Origin: Angustibacter sp. Root456
Lineage (GTDB): Bacteria; Actinomycetota; Actinomycetes; Actinomycetales; Angustibacteraceae
DNA: 43,338 bases
Reading direction: 5' to 3'
Assembly: GCF_001426435.1 (NCBI RefSeq)
Contig: NZ_LMER01000002.1
Span: 89,697 to 133,034 of the forward strand
A model generated the notes under the pieces. That model was not told where the DNA came from and searched no databases. It worked only from the letters and a program-made list of their open reading frames with translations. Position 1 is the first letter of the stretch, and every line of letters begins with the position of its first letter. The position numbers and the translations under genes were made by a program. Shown here one piece after another: positions 24,905-33,852 of the stretch.

Positions 24905-24950
24905 ACCCTATCCGGCGAGGTCGGCTCCATCGGCGCACCGTCCGTAGGCT
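24905..24950. promoter_or_regulatory. Back-to-back leaderless promoters for xseB and GNAT gene
   Basis: In the 59-bp gap, ACCCTA (24905-24910; TAGGGT on the minus strand, 6 nt from the xseB GTG) and TAGGCT (24945-24950; 7 nt from the GNAT ATG at 24958) face away from each other. Confidence 0.6.
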
Positions 24951-24957
24951 CGGGGAC

Positions 24958-25425
24958 ATGAGCGCACCCCTCGCCCGCCGGGCTACCGCCGCCGACGTCG
25001 CCGAACTGGTCCGCCTACGGGGTGTCATGTTCGCGTCGATGGGCGAGTCCCACGACGGGCTCTGGGTGCACGAGTGCCACCGCTTCTTCGTCGAGCACCT
25101 GGGCGGCGGCCGGCTGGCCGCCAGCGTCGTCGAGGCCCCGGACGGCGCAGGGCTGGCCGCGTGCGCCGTGGGCATGGTCGACCTGCGCCTGCCGTCGCCC
25201 ACGCGCCGTGGGCCCGTGGGTCACATCAGCTCGGTGGCCACCGATGAGCGGTGGCGCCGCCGCGGCTTCGCGCGCGCCGCGGTGAGCGACCTGCTCGGTT
25301 GGTTCGTCGAGCAGGGCGCGGGCCGGGTGCAGCTGAGTGCGAGCAGGGACGGCGAGGGCCTCTACCGCTCGCTGGGGTTCGCCGAGCGCCGCCAGCCGAC
25401 GCTCAGCTGGCAGCCAGAGGGCTGA
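24958..25425 (+). CDS. GNAT-family N-acetyltransferase
   Basis: 155 aa. RRATAADVAELVRLRGVMFASMG is the first strand and helix of the GNAT fold; VGHISSVATDERWRRRGFARAAVSDLLGWF contains motif A with the acyl-CoA-binding RRRGFA loop; QLSASRDGEGLYRSLGFAER is motif B. It would transfer an acetyl group from acetyl-CoA to an amine, substrate unknown. Start is supported by TAGGCT 7 nt upstream. It is the first of the two genes lying between xseB and xseA, where mycobacteria and other relatives have none or different ones. Confidence 0.88.
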   Translation: MSAPLARRATAADVAELVRLRGVMFASMGESHDGLWVHECHRFFVEHLGGGRLAASVVEAPDGAGLAACAVGMVDLRLPSPTRRGPVGHISSVATDERWRRRGFARAAVSDLLGWFVEQGAGRVQLSASRDGEGLYRSLGFAERRQPTLSWQPEG

Positions 25426-25491
25426 CTCTCCCTGGGGGTCCCGACGTGTCGATTGCCCCGAGACCGGCAGCAACCGGGTGCGCCAAGTCCG

Positions 25492-25506
25492 CTCGTGGCC
25501 CACGAG
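25492..25506. promoter_or_regulatory. 15-bp palindrome upstream of epimerase pseudogene
   Basis: CTCGTGG-C-CCACGAG, perfect 7-bp arms with one central base, 36 bp upstream of the -10-like TAGGGT (25542-25547) that precedes the GTG at 25554. Possible operator of the inserted cassette. Confidence 0.35.
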
Positions 25507-25553
25507 AGGACATCTCGAAGGGTGTGTCTCAACATTCGTCGTAGGGTTCCGAG

Positions 25554-26605
25554 GTGCGAAGAGCAATCGTCCTGGGCGGCAACGGGCAGGTTGGTAGTGC
25601 GTGTTCGCGGCAACTGGTCTCGGCAGGTTGGCAGGTCACGTCCACGGGGCTCACCGAGCACCGTTTCCCGCACGATCTACGGGACGCCGGTGTCACGTTC
25701 ATCCAGTCCGACCGCTACAACGCCGACGACCTCCACGATGTGCTCCGTCGAGGTGCAGAGGTCGTGGTCGACTGCGTCGGATACACCGCGGCCCATGCCC
25801 GACTACTTCTTCCGTTCAGTCACAGCATCGGGTCGATGGTGTTCATCTCAAGCAAGGCCGTCTACGTCGACGATCAGGGCCGACACTCCAACTCCGATGT
25901 GCCTCCTGAGTTCGGTGCTCCGGTGACTGAGGAGCAGCCGACGGTGGCGCCGGCCTCGGATATCGACTACGACTCCCGCGAGGGATACGGGCGCAACAAG
26001 GTGGCTGCTGAACAGGTTCTGCTGGACTCTGACCTGCGGGTCAGCGTCCTGCGGCCTTCGCGGATTCACGGTGTTGGGGCCGCACGCCCGCGCGAATGGG
26101 TCTTCGCCAAGCGTGTGCTCGACCGTCGATCGCACGTAGTGCTCGCTCATGCAGGCCGGGGACTCAACCACCCGACCGCAGCAGTCAATCTGGCCGCGCT
26201 CGTAGAGTTCTGCGCGATGAACCTGGCACGCGCATCCTCAACAGCGCAGACCCCGACGCACCGGACGGCCTGACGATTTCTCGGATCATCGCGGCGCATC
26301 TGGAGCACTCGTGGAGTGAGGTGCTGCTGGACTCGACCGCACCGGCTTGCCTCGGTGATCACCCGTGGAACACGATGCCGCCGTTTGTTCTGGACACTTC
26401 TGCCGCCCAACGGCTCGGGTTCGTCCATGTTGGGGACTATGCGGCCACGGTAGCCGCAGAGGTCGACTGGCTCGTCGCCGCTGCGCGCTCCGGTGACCCC
26501 GCTGCCATCCTGCCCCGGCCGCACGACCCGTTCTTTCTGCCCTTCTTCGACTACGCCCGGGAGGATGCGTGGTTGGCAGGACGTGCACAAGACATCCGGA
26601 TCTGA
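25554..26605 (+). pseudogene. Frameshifted NAD-dependent epimerase/dehydratase
   Basis: The first frame (GTG 25554, stop 26273) gives RRAIVLGGNGQVGSACSRQL with the GxxGxxG-type NAD motif, SSKAVYVDD and the YxxxK catalytic pair in YGRNKVAAEQ. Near 26215-26235 homology leaves this frame and continues in the -1 frame up to 26605 (TRILNSADPDAPDGLTISRIIAAH onward to [16 protein letters not shown]). The span is 1052 nt, so one missing base would restore a 350-codon gene, the normal length for this family. No slippery heptamer is seen, so this is a 1-bp deletion or a sequencing error rather than programmed frameshifting. Lower GC and more mixed codons than the neighbours suggest transfer. A TAGGGT lies 6 nt before the start. 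Confidence 0.75.
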
Positions 26606-26664
26606 ACGCCCGGATCTGCCGCGACGAGCGGGCCAGAAGATCATCCGGATCGGAGGGCGCCTCG

Positions 26665-27924
26665 TCAGCCGTCGACCGTCGCGCGGACCTCACCCTGCGC
26701 CACCCGCAGGCGCAGGTGCTCGCCAGCGCGGACGTCGTCGGGCGAGCGGACGACGGCGCCGTCGTCGCGTTGCACCACGGCGTAGCCGCGCTCGAGCGTC
26801 GCGGCGGGGGAGAGCGCCCTCACCTGGGCGGCGAGGTGGACGACGGAGTCGGCCGCGCGGTCGAGCCGGGCGCTGACGGCGGTGCGGGCGCGACTGCATG
26901 CGGCGAGCACCTCCTCGCGCCGCTGGTCGACCATCGTCGTGGGCGCGGCCAGCACGGGGCGCGAGCGCAGGTGGTCCAGGCCGGTCTGCTCGGCGTCCAC
27001 CCGGTGCGCCACGGCCCGCCGGACGCGAGCGCGCGCGGCAGCGACCCCGGCGCTCTCCTCGGCGACGTCGGGCACGACGAGCTTGGCGGCGTCCGTGGGC
27101 GTGGAGGCCCGGACGTCGGCCACCAGGTCGAGCACCGGCGAGTCGACCTCGTGACCGATGGCGCTCACGACCGGCGTCACCGCCGCGGCCACCACGCGCA
27201 CGAGGGTCTCGTTGCTGAACGGCAGCAGGTCCTCGAGCGAGCCGCCGCCGCGGGTGATGACGATGACGTCGACGTCGGGGTCGGCGTCCAGCTCGCGGAC
27301 GGCGGCACAGACCTCGGTGACCGCGTTCGGACCCTGCACGGCTACCTCGCGCACCGCGAACTCCACGGCGGGCCAGCGGCGGCGGGCGTTCTCGACGACG
27401 TCGCGCTCGGCCGCGCTGGCGCGCCCGCAGACCAGGCCGACGCGGTGGGGCAGGAAGGGCAGCGGTCGCTTGCGGTCCGGCGAGAGCAGCCCCTCGCTCG
27501 CGAGCAGCCGCTTGAGGTGCTCGATGCGGGCGAGCAGCTCACCGACGCCGACCGGGCGGATCTCGTCGGCGCTCAGCTGCAGCGTGCCGCGGCGGGTGAA
27601 GAAGGTCGGCTTGGCGTGCACGACCACGCGCGTTCCGTCGGCGAGGCCGCCGTCGAGGCGTGCCAGCACGCGCACGTTCGCGGTGACCGACAGCGAGAAG
27701 TCGACGTCCGCGTCGCGCAGGGTGAGGAACGCCGTGGTGGTGCCGGGCCGCTGCGACACCTGCACGACCTGGCCCTCCACCCACACGGGCGGCATGCGGT
27801 CGACGTACTCGGCCATCTTCGTGCTGAGCAGCCGCACCGGCCACGGGTGCTCGGCGGTGGTCTGCAGCGCCTTGGCCGGGATCTGCCGCACGGGTCGCGC
27901 CGGTTCGGCTGCGCTGGACGTCAC
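26665..27924 (-). CDS. xseA: Exodeoxyribonuclease VII large subunit
   Basis: 419 aa. N-terminal OB fold (about 20-130: [39 protein letters not shown]) followed by the nuclease core with [78 protein letters not shown], the catalytic-region hallmarks. The C-terminal helix is [31 protein letters not shown]. With XseB it degrades single-stranded DNA in repair. Start GTG 27924 with TAGGCT 6 nt upstream. The xseB gene that should follow directly is separated by the GNAT/epimerase cassette. Confidence 0.95.
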   Translation of the reverse strand: MTSSAAEPARPVRQIPAKALQTTAEHPWPVRLLSTKMAEYVDRMPPVWVEGQVVQVSQRPGTTTAFLTLRDADVDFSLSVTANVRVLARLDGGLADGTRVVVHAKPTFFTRRGTLQLSADEIRPVGVGELLARIEHLKRLLASEGLLSPDRKRPLPFLPHRVGLVCGRASAAERDVVENARRRWPAVEFAVREVAVQGPNAVTEVCAAVRELDADPDVDVIVITRGGGSLEDLLPFSNETLVRVVAAAVTPVVSAIGHEVDSPVLDLVADVRASTPTDAAKLVVPDVAEESAGVAAARARVRRAVAHRVDAEQTGLDHLRSRPVLAAPTTMVDQRREEVLAACSRARTAVSARLDRAADSVVHLAAQVRALSPAATLERGYAVVQRDDGAVVRSPDDVRAGEHLRLRVAQGEVRATVDG

Positions 27925-27930
27925 CGCGCC

Positions 27931-27999
27931 AGCCTACGCAGGGCGGCCCTCGAGCCGAACCCGGTCGCGGACGGCGTGCTGCGGCTCGCCGCCTACCAT
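27931..27999. promoter_or_regulatory. Divergent leaderless promoters for xseA and ispH
   Basis: AGCCTA at 27931-27936 (TAGGCT on the minus strand, 6 nt from the xseA GTG) and TACCAT at 27994-27999 (6 nt from the ispH GTG at 28006) lie in an 81-bp gap. Confidence 0.6.
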
Positions 28000-28005
28000 G
28001 GAGGG

Positions 28006-29013
28006 GTGACTTCTCCCCAGCAGCCCACCGGCAAGCGCGTCCTGCTCGCGGCCCCCCGCGGGTACTGCGCCGGCGTCGACCGCGCCGTCGTGGCCGTCGA
28101 GAAGGCACTCGACCTTTACGGCGCGCCCGTCTACGTCCGCAAGCAGATCGTGCACAACAAGCACGTCGTGGCCACGCTCGAGAAGCGGGGGGCGATCTTC
28201 GTCGACGAGACCGACGAGGTGCCCGAGGGCGCCACCGTGGTGTTCTCCGCGCACGGCGTCGCACCGACCGTGCACGAGGAGGCGGCCCGCCTCGCGCTGA
28301 AGACGATCGACGCCACCTGCCCGCTGGTCACCAAGGTGCACCAGGAGGCCAAGCGCTTCGCCGGCGACGACTTCGACATCCTGCTCATCGGCCACGAGGG
28401 GCACGAGGAGGTCATCGGCACCGCGGGCGAGGCGCCGGCCAACATCCAGCTGGTCGACGGGCCGGACGACGTCCCGAACATCACGGTGCGCGACCCCGAG
28501 CGCGTGGTGTGGCTCTCGCAGACGACGCTGTCGGTCGACGAGACGATGGAGACGGTGCGGCGGCTGCGCGAGCGCTTCCCTGCGCTGCAGGACCCGCCCA
28601 GCGACGACATCTGCTACGCCACGCAGAACCGCCAGGTCGCGGTGAAGCAGATCGCCCCGCAGGTCGAGCTGATGATCGTGGTGGGGTCGAAGAACTCCTC
28701 GAACTCGGTGCGGCTCGTCGAGGTCGCGCTCGAGCACGGCGCGGCCGCCGGCTACCTCGTCGACTATGCCGACGAGATCGACGAGGCCTGGCTGGCCGGC
28801 GTCACGACGGTGGGCCTGACCAGTGGCGCGAGCGTTCCCGAGGTGCTCGTCCGCGACGTCCTGGCCTGGCTCGCTGAGCGCGGGTTCGGTGAGGTCGACG
28901 AGGTCGTCTCGGCGCAGGAGAGCTTGCTGTTCTCGCTGCCGCGCGAGCTGCGCCGCGACCTCAAGGCGGCCGAGGCGCTCAAGGCCGCCGCAGGCGCCGA
29001 CGCCCTCACCTGA
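28006..29013 (+). CDS. ispH: 4-Hydroxy-3-methylbut-2-enyl diphosphate reductase
   Basis: 335 aa from the GTG at 28006; a longer upstream frame crosses the xseA gene and is discarded. The three [4Fe-4S] cysteines are in [13 protein letters not shown] (C21), [12 protein letters not shown] (C105) and [11 protein letters not shown] (C203). [27 protein letters not shown] and [14 protein letters not shown] complete the family pattern. It catalyses the last step of the MEP pathway, producing isopentenyl and dimethylallyl diphosphate, the substrates of the cis-prenyl synthase at 6271-7047. A TACCAT box suggests a leaderless transcript. Confidence 0.97.
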   Translation: MTSPQQPTGKRVLLAAPRGYCAGVDRAVVAVEKALDLYGAPVYVRKQIVHNKHVVATLEKRGAIFVDETDEVPEGATVVFSAHGVAPTVHEEAARLALKTIDATCPLVTKVHQEAKRFAGDDFDILLIGHEGHEEVIGTAGEAPANIQLVDGPDDVPNITVRDPERVVWLSQTTLSVDETMETVRRLRERFPALQDPPSDDICYATQNRQVAVKQIAPQVELMIVVGSKNSSNSVRLVEVALEHGAAAGYLVDYADEIDEAWLAGVTTVGLTSGASVPEVLVRDVLAWLAERGFGEVDEVVSAQESLLFSLPRELRRDLKAAEALKAAAGADALT

Positions 29014-29036
29014 GCTGCGATCTCGCGGCTGCCGGG

Positions 29037-30215
29037 TCAGCCGGCGTCGCGCTGGTCGTCGCGCCGCTCGACGCGGCCGTTGACCAGCTCGAGGTCGTCG
29101 ATGAGCTCGACCGCGGTGAGGGTGCGCGGCGTCGACTCCAGTGGCTCGACGCTGGGCAGCGGCTCGCTGGTGAGGTCGAGGTCGTTCATCCGCCGGGCGG
29201 TGACGAGCACCCGACGCTCGAGGGTGCCGACGAGGGCGTTGTAGTCCTCGACCGCCCGGTGCAGGGTGCGGCCGAGCTTGGCCGAGTGGCTGCCCAGCGT
29301 GGCGAGCCGCGAGTACAGCTCGCGGCCGACCTCGAACAGCTCGCGGGCGTTTCCGGCCAAGGCGTCCTGCTGCCAGGTGAAGGCGACCGTGCGCAGCAGC
29401 GCCATGAGCGTCGCCGGTGAGGCCAGCACCACGCGACGGGCCAGGGCGGCCTCGTGCAGGCCAGGGTCGGCGTCGAGCGCCGAGGCGAGGATCGCGTCGC
29501 CGGGCACGAAGCAGACCACCATCTCGGGCGTGGGGGAGAACGCCTCCCAGTAGGCACGGCCGGCGAGCACGTCGACGTGACCGCGCAGCGCCTTGGCGTG
29601 CTGGCCGAGCAGTCGCGCGCGCTCGTCACCCTCCGCCGCTCCGGCGTCCAGGAACGCCGTCAGCGGGGCCTTGGCGTCGACCACGAGGTGCTTGCCGCCG
29701 GGCAGGTGCACCACGAGGTCGGGGCGCAGCACGTTGCCTCCTGGCGCCGTGACGCTGGGCTGCTCGGTGAAGTCGACGCGCGCCAGCATCCCGGCGTGCT
29801 CGACCACGCGGCGCAGCTGAGTCTCGCCCCAGGTGCCGCGAGTGTTGGACGAGCGCAGCGCACCGGCCAGCGCCGACGTCTGCTCGCGCAGCGCCTCGCC
29901 GGACGCCGCCACCGCCGCCACCTGCTCGCCGAGCCGCGAGTACTGCTCGACGCGGTCACGCTCGAGCTGGGCGACCTGCCGCTCGACGCGGGTCAGGCTG
30001 TCGGCCAAGGGGTGCAGCACCGCCGCGATCTCGCGTTCGTGCCCGCTCGTCGCCTCGAGGTCGACGATCCGCTCGCGCAGCAGGTCGCGCTCGCTCTCGG
30101 CGACCGCTGCGGCCGTGCCGAGACGCGCGCGCGTCACGAGCACGCCGACCACACCGCCGAGCACCCCGCCGAGCACGAGGGCGACGAGCAGGCTGACCAC
30201 CGTCGAGACGTCCAT
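29037..30215 (-). CDS. rmuC: RmuC-family DNA recombination protein
   Basis: 392 aa from the ATG at 30215. N-terminal membrane helix (STVVSLLVALVLGGVLGGVVGVLV), a coiled coil (about 35-125, ESERDLLRERIVDLEA), then the RmuC nuclease-like domain: GTWGETQLRRVVEHAGM, LRPDLVVHLPGGKHLVVDAKAPL (PD-(D/E)xK-like D...DxK), and PATLMALLRTVAFTWQQ. RmuC limits DNA inversion and is thought to act in recombination or as a membrane-tied nuclease. The tail after residue 340 (EPLPSVEPLESTPRTLTAVELIDD) is acidic and variable. It converges with ispH with only a 23-nt gap. Confidence 0.92.
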   Translation of the reverse strand: MDVSTVVSLLVALVLGGVLGGVVGVLVTRARLGTAAAVAESERDLLRERIVDLEATSGHEREIAAVLHPLADSLTRVERQVAQLERDRVEQYSRLGEQVAAVAASGEALREQTSALAGALRSSNTRGTWGETQLRRVVEHAGMLARVDFTEQPSVTAPGGNVLRPDLVVHLPGGKHLVVDAKAPLTAFLDAGAAEGDERARLLGQHAKALRGHVDVLAGRAYWEAFSPTPEMVVCFVPGDAILASALDADPGLHEAALARRVVLASPATLMALLRTVAFTWQQDALAGNARELFEVGRELYSRLATLGSHSAKLGRTLHRAVEDYNALVGTLERRVLVTARRMNDLDLTSEPLPSVEPLESTPRTLTAVELIDDLELVNGRVERRDDQRDAG

Positions 30216-30223
30216 GCCGATCA

Positions 30224-30241
30224 CGGTGCCAGGCGGCACCG
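30224..30241. promoter_or_regulatory. Inverted repeat in the rmuC/ychF divergent gap
   Basis: CGGTGCC-AGGC-GGCACCG, perfect 7-bp arms with a 4-bp centre, 9 bp upstream of the rmuC ATG. A TAGACT box (30265-30270) lies 9 nt before the ychF GTG. The repeat would affect mainly rmuC. Confidence 0.4.
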
Positions 30242-30279
30242 ACAGCGGGGCGGCGCCACGACGGTAGACTCTCGTCCTC

Positions 30280-31365
30280 GTGGCCCTCACCATCGGAATC
30301 GTCGGACTGCCCAACGTCGGCAAGTCCACCCTCTTCAACGCCCTGACGAAGAACGACGTGCTCGCGGCGAACTACCCGTTCGCGACGATCGAGCCCAACG
30401 TCGGCGTCGTCCCGCTGCCCGACGAGCGGCTCACGAAGCTCGCCGAGGTGTTCGGCAGCGCCCGCATCCTGCCCGCCACGGTGTCGTTCGTCGACATCGC
30501 CGGCATCGTCAAGGGCGCGAGCGAGGGCGAGGGGCTGGGCAACAAGTTCCTCGCCAACATCCGCGAGGCCGACGCCATCTGCCAGGTGATCCGCGCGTTC
30601 GACGACCCCGACGTCGTGCACGTCGAAGGCAAGGTCGACCCGTCGTCCGACATCGAGACCATCAACACCGAGCTGATCCTCGCCGACCTGCAGACCCTCG
30701 AGAACGCGGTGCCGCGCCTCGAGAAGGAGGTCAAGGGCAAGAAGACCGACAAGGCGGTGCTCGACGGCGCCGTCGCCGCCCGCGGCATCCTCGAGCGCGG
30801 TACGACGCTGTACGCGGCTGCGGCGTCCGGTGAGATCGACCTCGCCGACGTCCGCGAGCTGTCGCTGCTGACGAGCAAGCCGTTCCTCTACGTCTTCAAC
30901 GTCGACGAGGCCGGTCTCAGCGACGACGCGCTGCAGGCGCGGCTGCGCGAGCTGGTGGCACCGGCCGACGCGATCTTCCTCGACGCCAAGGTCGAGGCCG
31001 AGCTCGCCGAGCTCGACCCCGAGGACGCCGCCGAGCTGCTGGCCGGCATCGGCCAGGACGAGTCCGGCCTCGACCAGCTGGCCCGCATCGGCTTCCACAC
31101 CCTCGGCCTGCAGACCTACCTGACGGCGGGGCCGAAGGAGGCCCGCGCCTGGACGATCCGCAAGGGCTGGACGGCGCCTCAGGCCGCCGGCGTGATCCAC
31201 ACCGACTTCCAGCGCGGCTTCATCAAGGCCGAGATCGTGTCGTTCGACGAGCTCGTCGCCGCTGGCTCGATGGCCGAGGCCAAGTCGCGCGGCAAGGTGC
31301 GCATCGAGGGCAAGGACTACGTCATGGCCGACGGCGACGTGGTGGAGTTCCGCTTCAACGTGTGA
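30280..31365 (+). CDS. ychF: Obg-family ribosome-associated ATPase YchF
   Basis: 361 aa, full length. G1 GLPNVGKST (about 8-16), switch region [22 protein letters not shown]3 [17 protein letters not shown], and the altered G4 motif NVDE (near residue 207) instead of NKxD, which is the known reason why YchF prefers ATP over GTP. The C-terminal TGS domain (about 277-361) ends with the invariant [18 protein letters not shown]. YchF binds ribosomes and influences stress responses. GTG start; hairpin at 31383-31403 follows. Confidence 0.96.
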   Translation: MALTIGIVGLPNVGKSTLFNALTKNDVLAANYPFATIEPNVGVVPLPDERLTKLAEVFGSARILPATVSFVDIAGIVKGASEGEGLGNKFLANIREADAICQVIRAFDDPDVVHVEGKVDPSSDIETINTELILADLQTLENAVPRLEKEVKGKKTDKAVLDGAVAARGILERGTTLYAAAASGEIDLADVRELSLLTSKPFLYVFNVDEAGLSDDALQARLRELVAPADAIFLDAKVEAELAELDPEDAAELLAGIGQDESGLDQLARIGFHTLGLQTYLTAGPKEARAWTIRKGWTAPQAAGVIHTDFQRGFIKAEIVSFDELVAAGSMAEAKSRGKVRIEGKDYVMADGDVVEFRFNV

Positions 31366-31382
31366 GTCGACCGAGCCCCGCC

Positions 31383-31403
31383 GGGGGCCGGCGGCCGGCC
31401 CCC
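31383..31403. terminator. 9-bp GC hairpin between convergent ychF and response regulator
   Basis: GGGGGCCGG (31383-31391), loop CGG, CCGGCCCCC (31395-31403). Perfect stem, ending 1 nt before the response-regulator stop (31405-31407). Likely bidirectional; no T tract. Confidence 0.65.
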
Positions 31404-31404
31404 G

Positions 31405-32061
31405 CTAGTCGGCTCTCACGCGTCGGGTGTCGTGGGCCCACATCGCGATCTCGACGCGGTTGCGGGCGCCGAGCTTGGTCATCAGCGCTGCGACGTGGGA
31501 CTTCACGGTGCTGAGGGCGACGTAGAGCTCGGTGGCGATCTCGGCGTTGGTCCGGCCCCGGGCCACCAGCGCGAGCACCTCCTCCTCGCGCTCGGTGAGC
31601 GGGTCGATGGGCTGAGCCGGCACCACTGGCGCCTGGTCGGCGAAGGTCGCCAGCAGCCGGCGGGTGACGTTGGGGGCGATCAGCGCGTCCCCGTCGGCCG
31701 CCGCGTGGATGGCCTGCACGAGGAGCTCCGGACCGGCGTCCTTGAGCAGGAAGCCGCGAGCGCCGGCGCGCAGGGCCCCGAGCACGTACTCGTCGAGGCC
31801 GAACGTGGTGATCACGACGACCGCCATCGGGTCCGTCACGTCAGGGCCGGCCAGTCGCCGTGTCACCTCGACGCCGTCGAGGCCAGGCATCCGGATGTCG
31901 ACGAGGAGGACGTCGGGCCGCAGCCGGGTCGCCAGGTCGAGCGCTGCGAGGCCGTCTGCTGCCTCACCCACGACCTCGAGGTCGGGTTGCGCCCCGAGGA
32001 TCATCACCAGCCCGGCGCGGACCAGATCCTGGTCGTCGGCGACGACGACACGGATGCTCAT
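31405..32061 (-). CDS. NarL/FixJ-type response regulator
   Basis: 218 aa. Receiver domain (1-120) with the acidic pair D9/D10, phospho-acceptor D55 in LLVDIRMPG, the T of VVITTF and K of FLLKDAGPE. C-terminal LuxR-type helix-turn-helix LTEREEEVLALVARGRTNAEIATELYVALSTVKSHVAALMTKLGARNRVEIAMWA. Its ATG overlaps the stop of the histidine kinase gene (ATGA), so the pair is translationally coupled and surely works together. Target genes are not known; the divergent DUF6326 gene is a natural candidate because it begins within 180 bp of the kinase start. Confidence 0.94.
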   Translation of the reverse strand: MSIRVVVADDQDLVRAGLVMILGAQPDLEVVGEAADGLAALDLATRLRPDVLLVDIRMPGLDGVEVTRRLAGPDVTDPMAVVVITTFGLDEYVLGALRAGARGFLLKDAGPELLVQAIHAAADGDALIAPNVTRRLLATFADQAPVVPAQPIDPLTEREEEVLALVARGRTNAEIATELYVALSTVKSHVAALMTKLGARNRVEIAMWAHDTRRVRAD

Positions 32062-33197
32062 GCCGGCGCCTGCACCGGCAGCACGGCCTCGACGAGCCAG
32101 CCACCGTCGGGCCCCGGCCCGGCGCTGAGCGATCCGCCGAGGAGCTGGGCGCGTTCGGCCATGCCCAGCAGACCGAAACCAGGGTGCGGGGCTGGCCCCG
32201 GCCCCGTCTGTCCGTCGTCGCTGACCCGCAGCCTGACGGCGTCGCCCTCGCGGCGGACGTCGATCCCGACGCGGGTCGCACCCCTGGCGTGCCGGACGGC
32301 GTTGGTCAGCGACTCCTGCGCGAGCCGGTAGAGCGCGGCGTCCACGGGTCGGGCCAGCGGGGGAAACGTAGCGTCCAGCGAGACCTCGACAGTGGGCGTC
32401 GCGTCGGCGCGCGCCAGAGCAGGCAGGTCCGCGACCCCCCGCTGCGGTGCGTACGCGGCGGCTTCCTCCTCGCGCAGCACCCGCACCATGGATCTCATCT
32501 CCGCCAGGGTCCGCGACGCTTCGGACTCGATCGCGGCCAGGACCTCGGCCGCCTTCTCCGGCTGGATGCCCGCGACCACGCCCCCGGCCTGCGCCTGCAC
32601 CGCGATGGCCGAGACGTGGTGGGCGACGGTGTCGTGCAGCTCGCGCGCCAGCGCCACTCGCTCCTCGTTGCGGATCTCACGTTGTTGGCGATCCCAGAGG
32701 GCCGCGCGGTAGCGGAACACCGCCGCGAGAGCGACGACCAGCAACAGCAGGGCGGTCCCACCGAAGACGTCGGCCCAGCCCGCCGAGGAGGCGTTCATCC
32801 CCAGCACGACGACGATGGTGACGAACGGCGCCCCCAGCGCCAGCTCGCGTCCCGAGCCCCAACGCGCCAGGGAGTAGAGCAGGATCAGGACGGCCATCAT
32901 GGAGTCGAGGCCGAGGTCCCCGGCGTGCAGGATCAGCTGGAGGGTCGAGAGCACCCCAGCGACGCCCCACCCGATGAGCGCGGCGATCAGCGGGCGGCTC
33001 CGCCGCCAGAGCAGGGCCGGCGTCAGCGCCAGGGCGAGCACCGTCACCAGAGGGCGCCAGGCCATGCCCGGCCGAACGGCCGCTTCGACCACGGCGGCCG
33101 CCGCGAAAACGCCCACCAGCAGCCAGTCGAGCCGGCCGATAGGTGGGGCGCCGGCAGGCCGCGGCTCGTGCCAGATGGAGCGCCGGGCGGTGAGCAC
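32058..33197 (-). CDS. NarL-type sensor histidine kinase (HisKA_3)
   Basis: 379 aa. Five or six predicted membrane helices in the first 150 residues (LDWLLVGVFAAAAVVEA, PLVTVLALALTPALLW, LIAALIGWGVAGVLSTLQ, VFGGTALLLLVVALAAVF), then the dimerisation/phospho-acceptor block NEERVALARELHDTVAHHVSAIAVQAQAG (His near 188) and a HATPase domain with ESLTNAVRHARGATRV (N box) and FGLLGMAERAQLLGGSLSAGPGPDGGW. No large extracellular sensor, so the signal is probably sensed in the membrane. Start GTG 33197 is backed by TACGCT 6 nt upstream. Coupled to the response regulator by ATGA. Confidence 0.93.
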   Translation of the reverse strand: MLTARRSIWHEPRPAGAPPIGRLDWLLVGVFAAAAVVEAAVRPGMAWRPLVTVLALALTPALLWRRSRPLIAALIGWGVAGVLSTLQLILHAGDLGLDSMMAVLILLYSLARWGSGRELALGAPFVTIVVVLGMNASSAGWADVFGGTALLLLVVALAAVFRYRAALWDRQQREIRNEERVALARELHDTVAHHVSAIAVQAQAGGVVAGIQPEKAAEVLAAIESEASRTLAEMRSMVRVLREEEAAAYAPQRGVADLPALARADATPTVEVSLDATFPPLARPVDAALYRLAQESLTNAVRHARGATRVGIDVRREGDAVRLRVSDDGQTGPGPAPHPGFGLLGMAERAQLLGGSLSAGPGPDGGWLVEAVLPVQAPA

Positions 33198-33332
33198 GGC
33201 TCCAGCGTAGGGATCGGCGCGCCTCGGCGTACCCCCCGAAAGGAGGAGAGGAAGACCCCACCATCGGCCAGGCGAAGCCCGGCCTGCGGGCCGAGGTGCC
33301 AGGTGCCCGGGCGCAGCGATCGTGGACCTCCC

Positions 33333-33362
33333 GATCCCTCACGACGACGGATCTCTCACGAC
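33333..33362. repeat. Direct repeat upstream of DUF6326 gene
   Basis: GATCCCTCACGAC (33333-33345) and GATCTCTCACGAC (33350-33362), 12 of 13 identical, repeat distance 17 bp, just upstream of the GGGAG ribosome-binding site. A shorter direct repeat AGGTGCC-AGGTGCC lies at 33294-33307. Possible regulator site or leader element. Confidence 0.5.
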
Positions 33363-33375
33363 AAGGGAGCCCACG

Positions 33376-33852
33376 ATGAGCACACCCCAGACCACCACCA
33401 CACTGCAAGAACAGCAGGTGCCGGTGCGATACAAGCTCGCCGCGACGTGGACGAGCTTCATGTTCCTGTACGCCTACGTCGACATCCTCAACTTCTTCAC
33501 CCCCGGCGTCATCGAGGACCTCCTCAACGGCAAGGTCTTCGAGTTCGACCTCTCTCAGACCTTCTCGACGTCGGCGCTCATCCTCGTGTCCATCCCGATC
33601 TTCATGATCGTGCTGTCGATGACGCTGGCCGCACGGGCGAACCGCACCACGAACCTGGTCGTGGCCTCGCTGTACGTCCCCGTCACGGCGTTCAACGTGG
33701 TGGGCGAGTCCTATCGGTACTTCTACGGGCTGGGCGTCGCGCTGGAGCTGGTCCTTCTCGCCCTCGTCGTGCGGTACGCCTGGACCTGGCCCCGCACCGA
33801 CGTCACAGCACGCGCCGAACGGCTTCCAGCGTCGTCTCGGGTGAGTCGTTGA
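33376..33852 (+). CDS. DUF6326-like four-helix membrane protein
   Basis: 158 aa from ATG 33376 with GGGAG (33365-33369) at 6 nt. A hydrophilic N-terminus (STPQTTTTLQEQQ) precedes four hydrophobic helices: TSFMFLYAYVDILNFFTPGV, ALILVSIPIFMIVLSMTL, TNLVVASLYVPVTAFNVV and ALELVLLALVVRYAWTW. The motif YAYVDILNFFTPG followed by a short acidic loop is recurrent in DUF6326 membrane proteins. Function unknown. It is divergent from the two-component system, which may control it. Its 3' end overlaps the convergent small gene by 50 nt. Confidence 0.75.
   Translation: MSTPQTTTTLQEQQVPVRYKLAATWTSFMFLYAYVDILNFFTPGVIEDLLNGKVFEFDLSQTFSTSALILVSIPIFMIVLSMTLAARANRTTNLVVASLYVPVTAFNVVGESYRYFYGLGVALELVLLALVVRYAWTWPRTDVTARAERLPASSRVSR

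Noticed and set aside
26215-26235. Programmed -1 frameshifting in the epimerase gene
   Set aside because: No slippery heptamer or downstream pseudoknot is apparent; a deletion or sequencing error is simpler.
26593-26651. Repeated CATCCGGATC (26593-26602, 26642-26651) as target-site duplication of the inserted cassette
   Set aside because: Both copies are on the same (right) side, and no matching copy is seen beside xseB.
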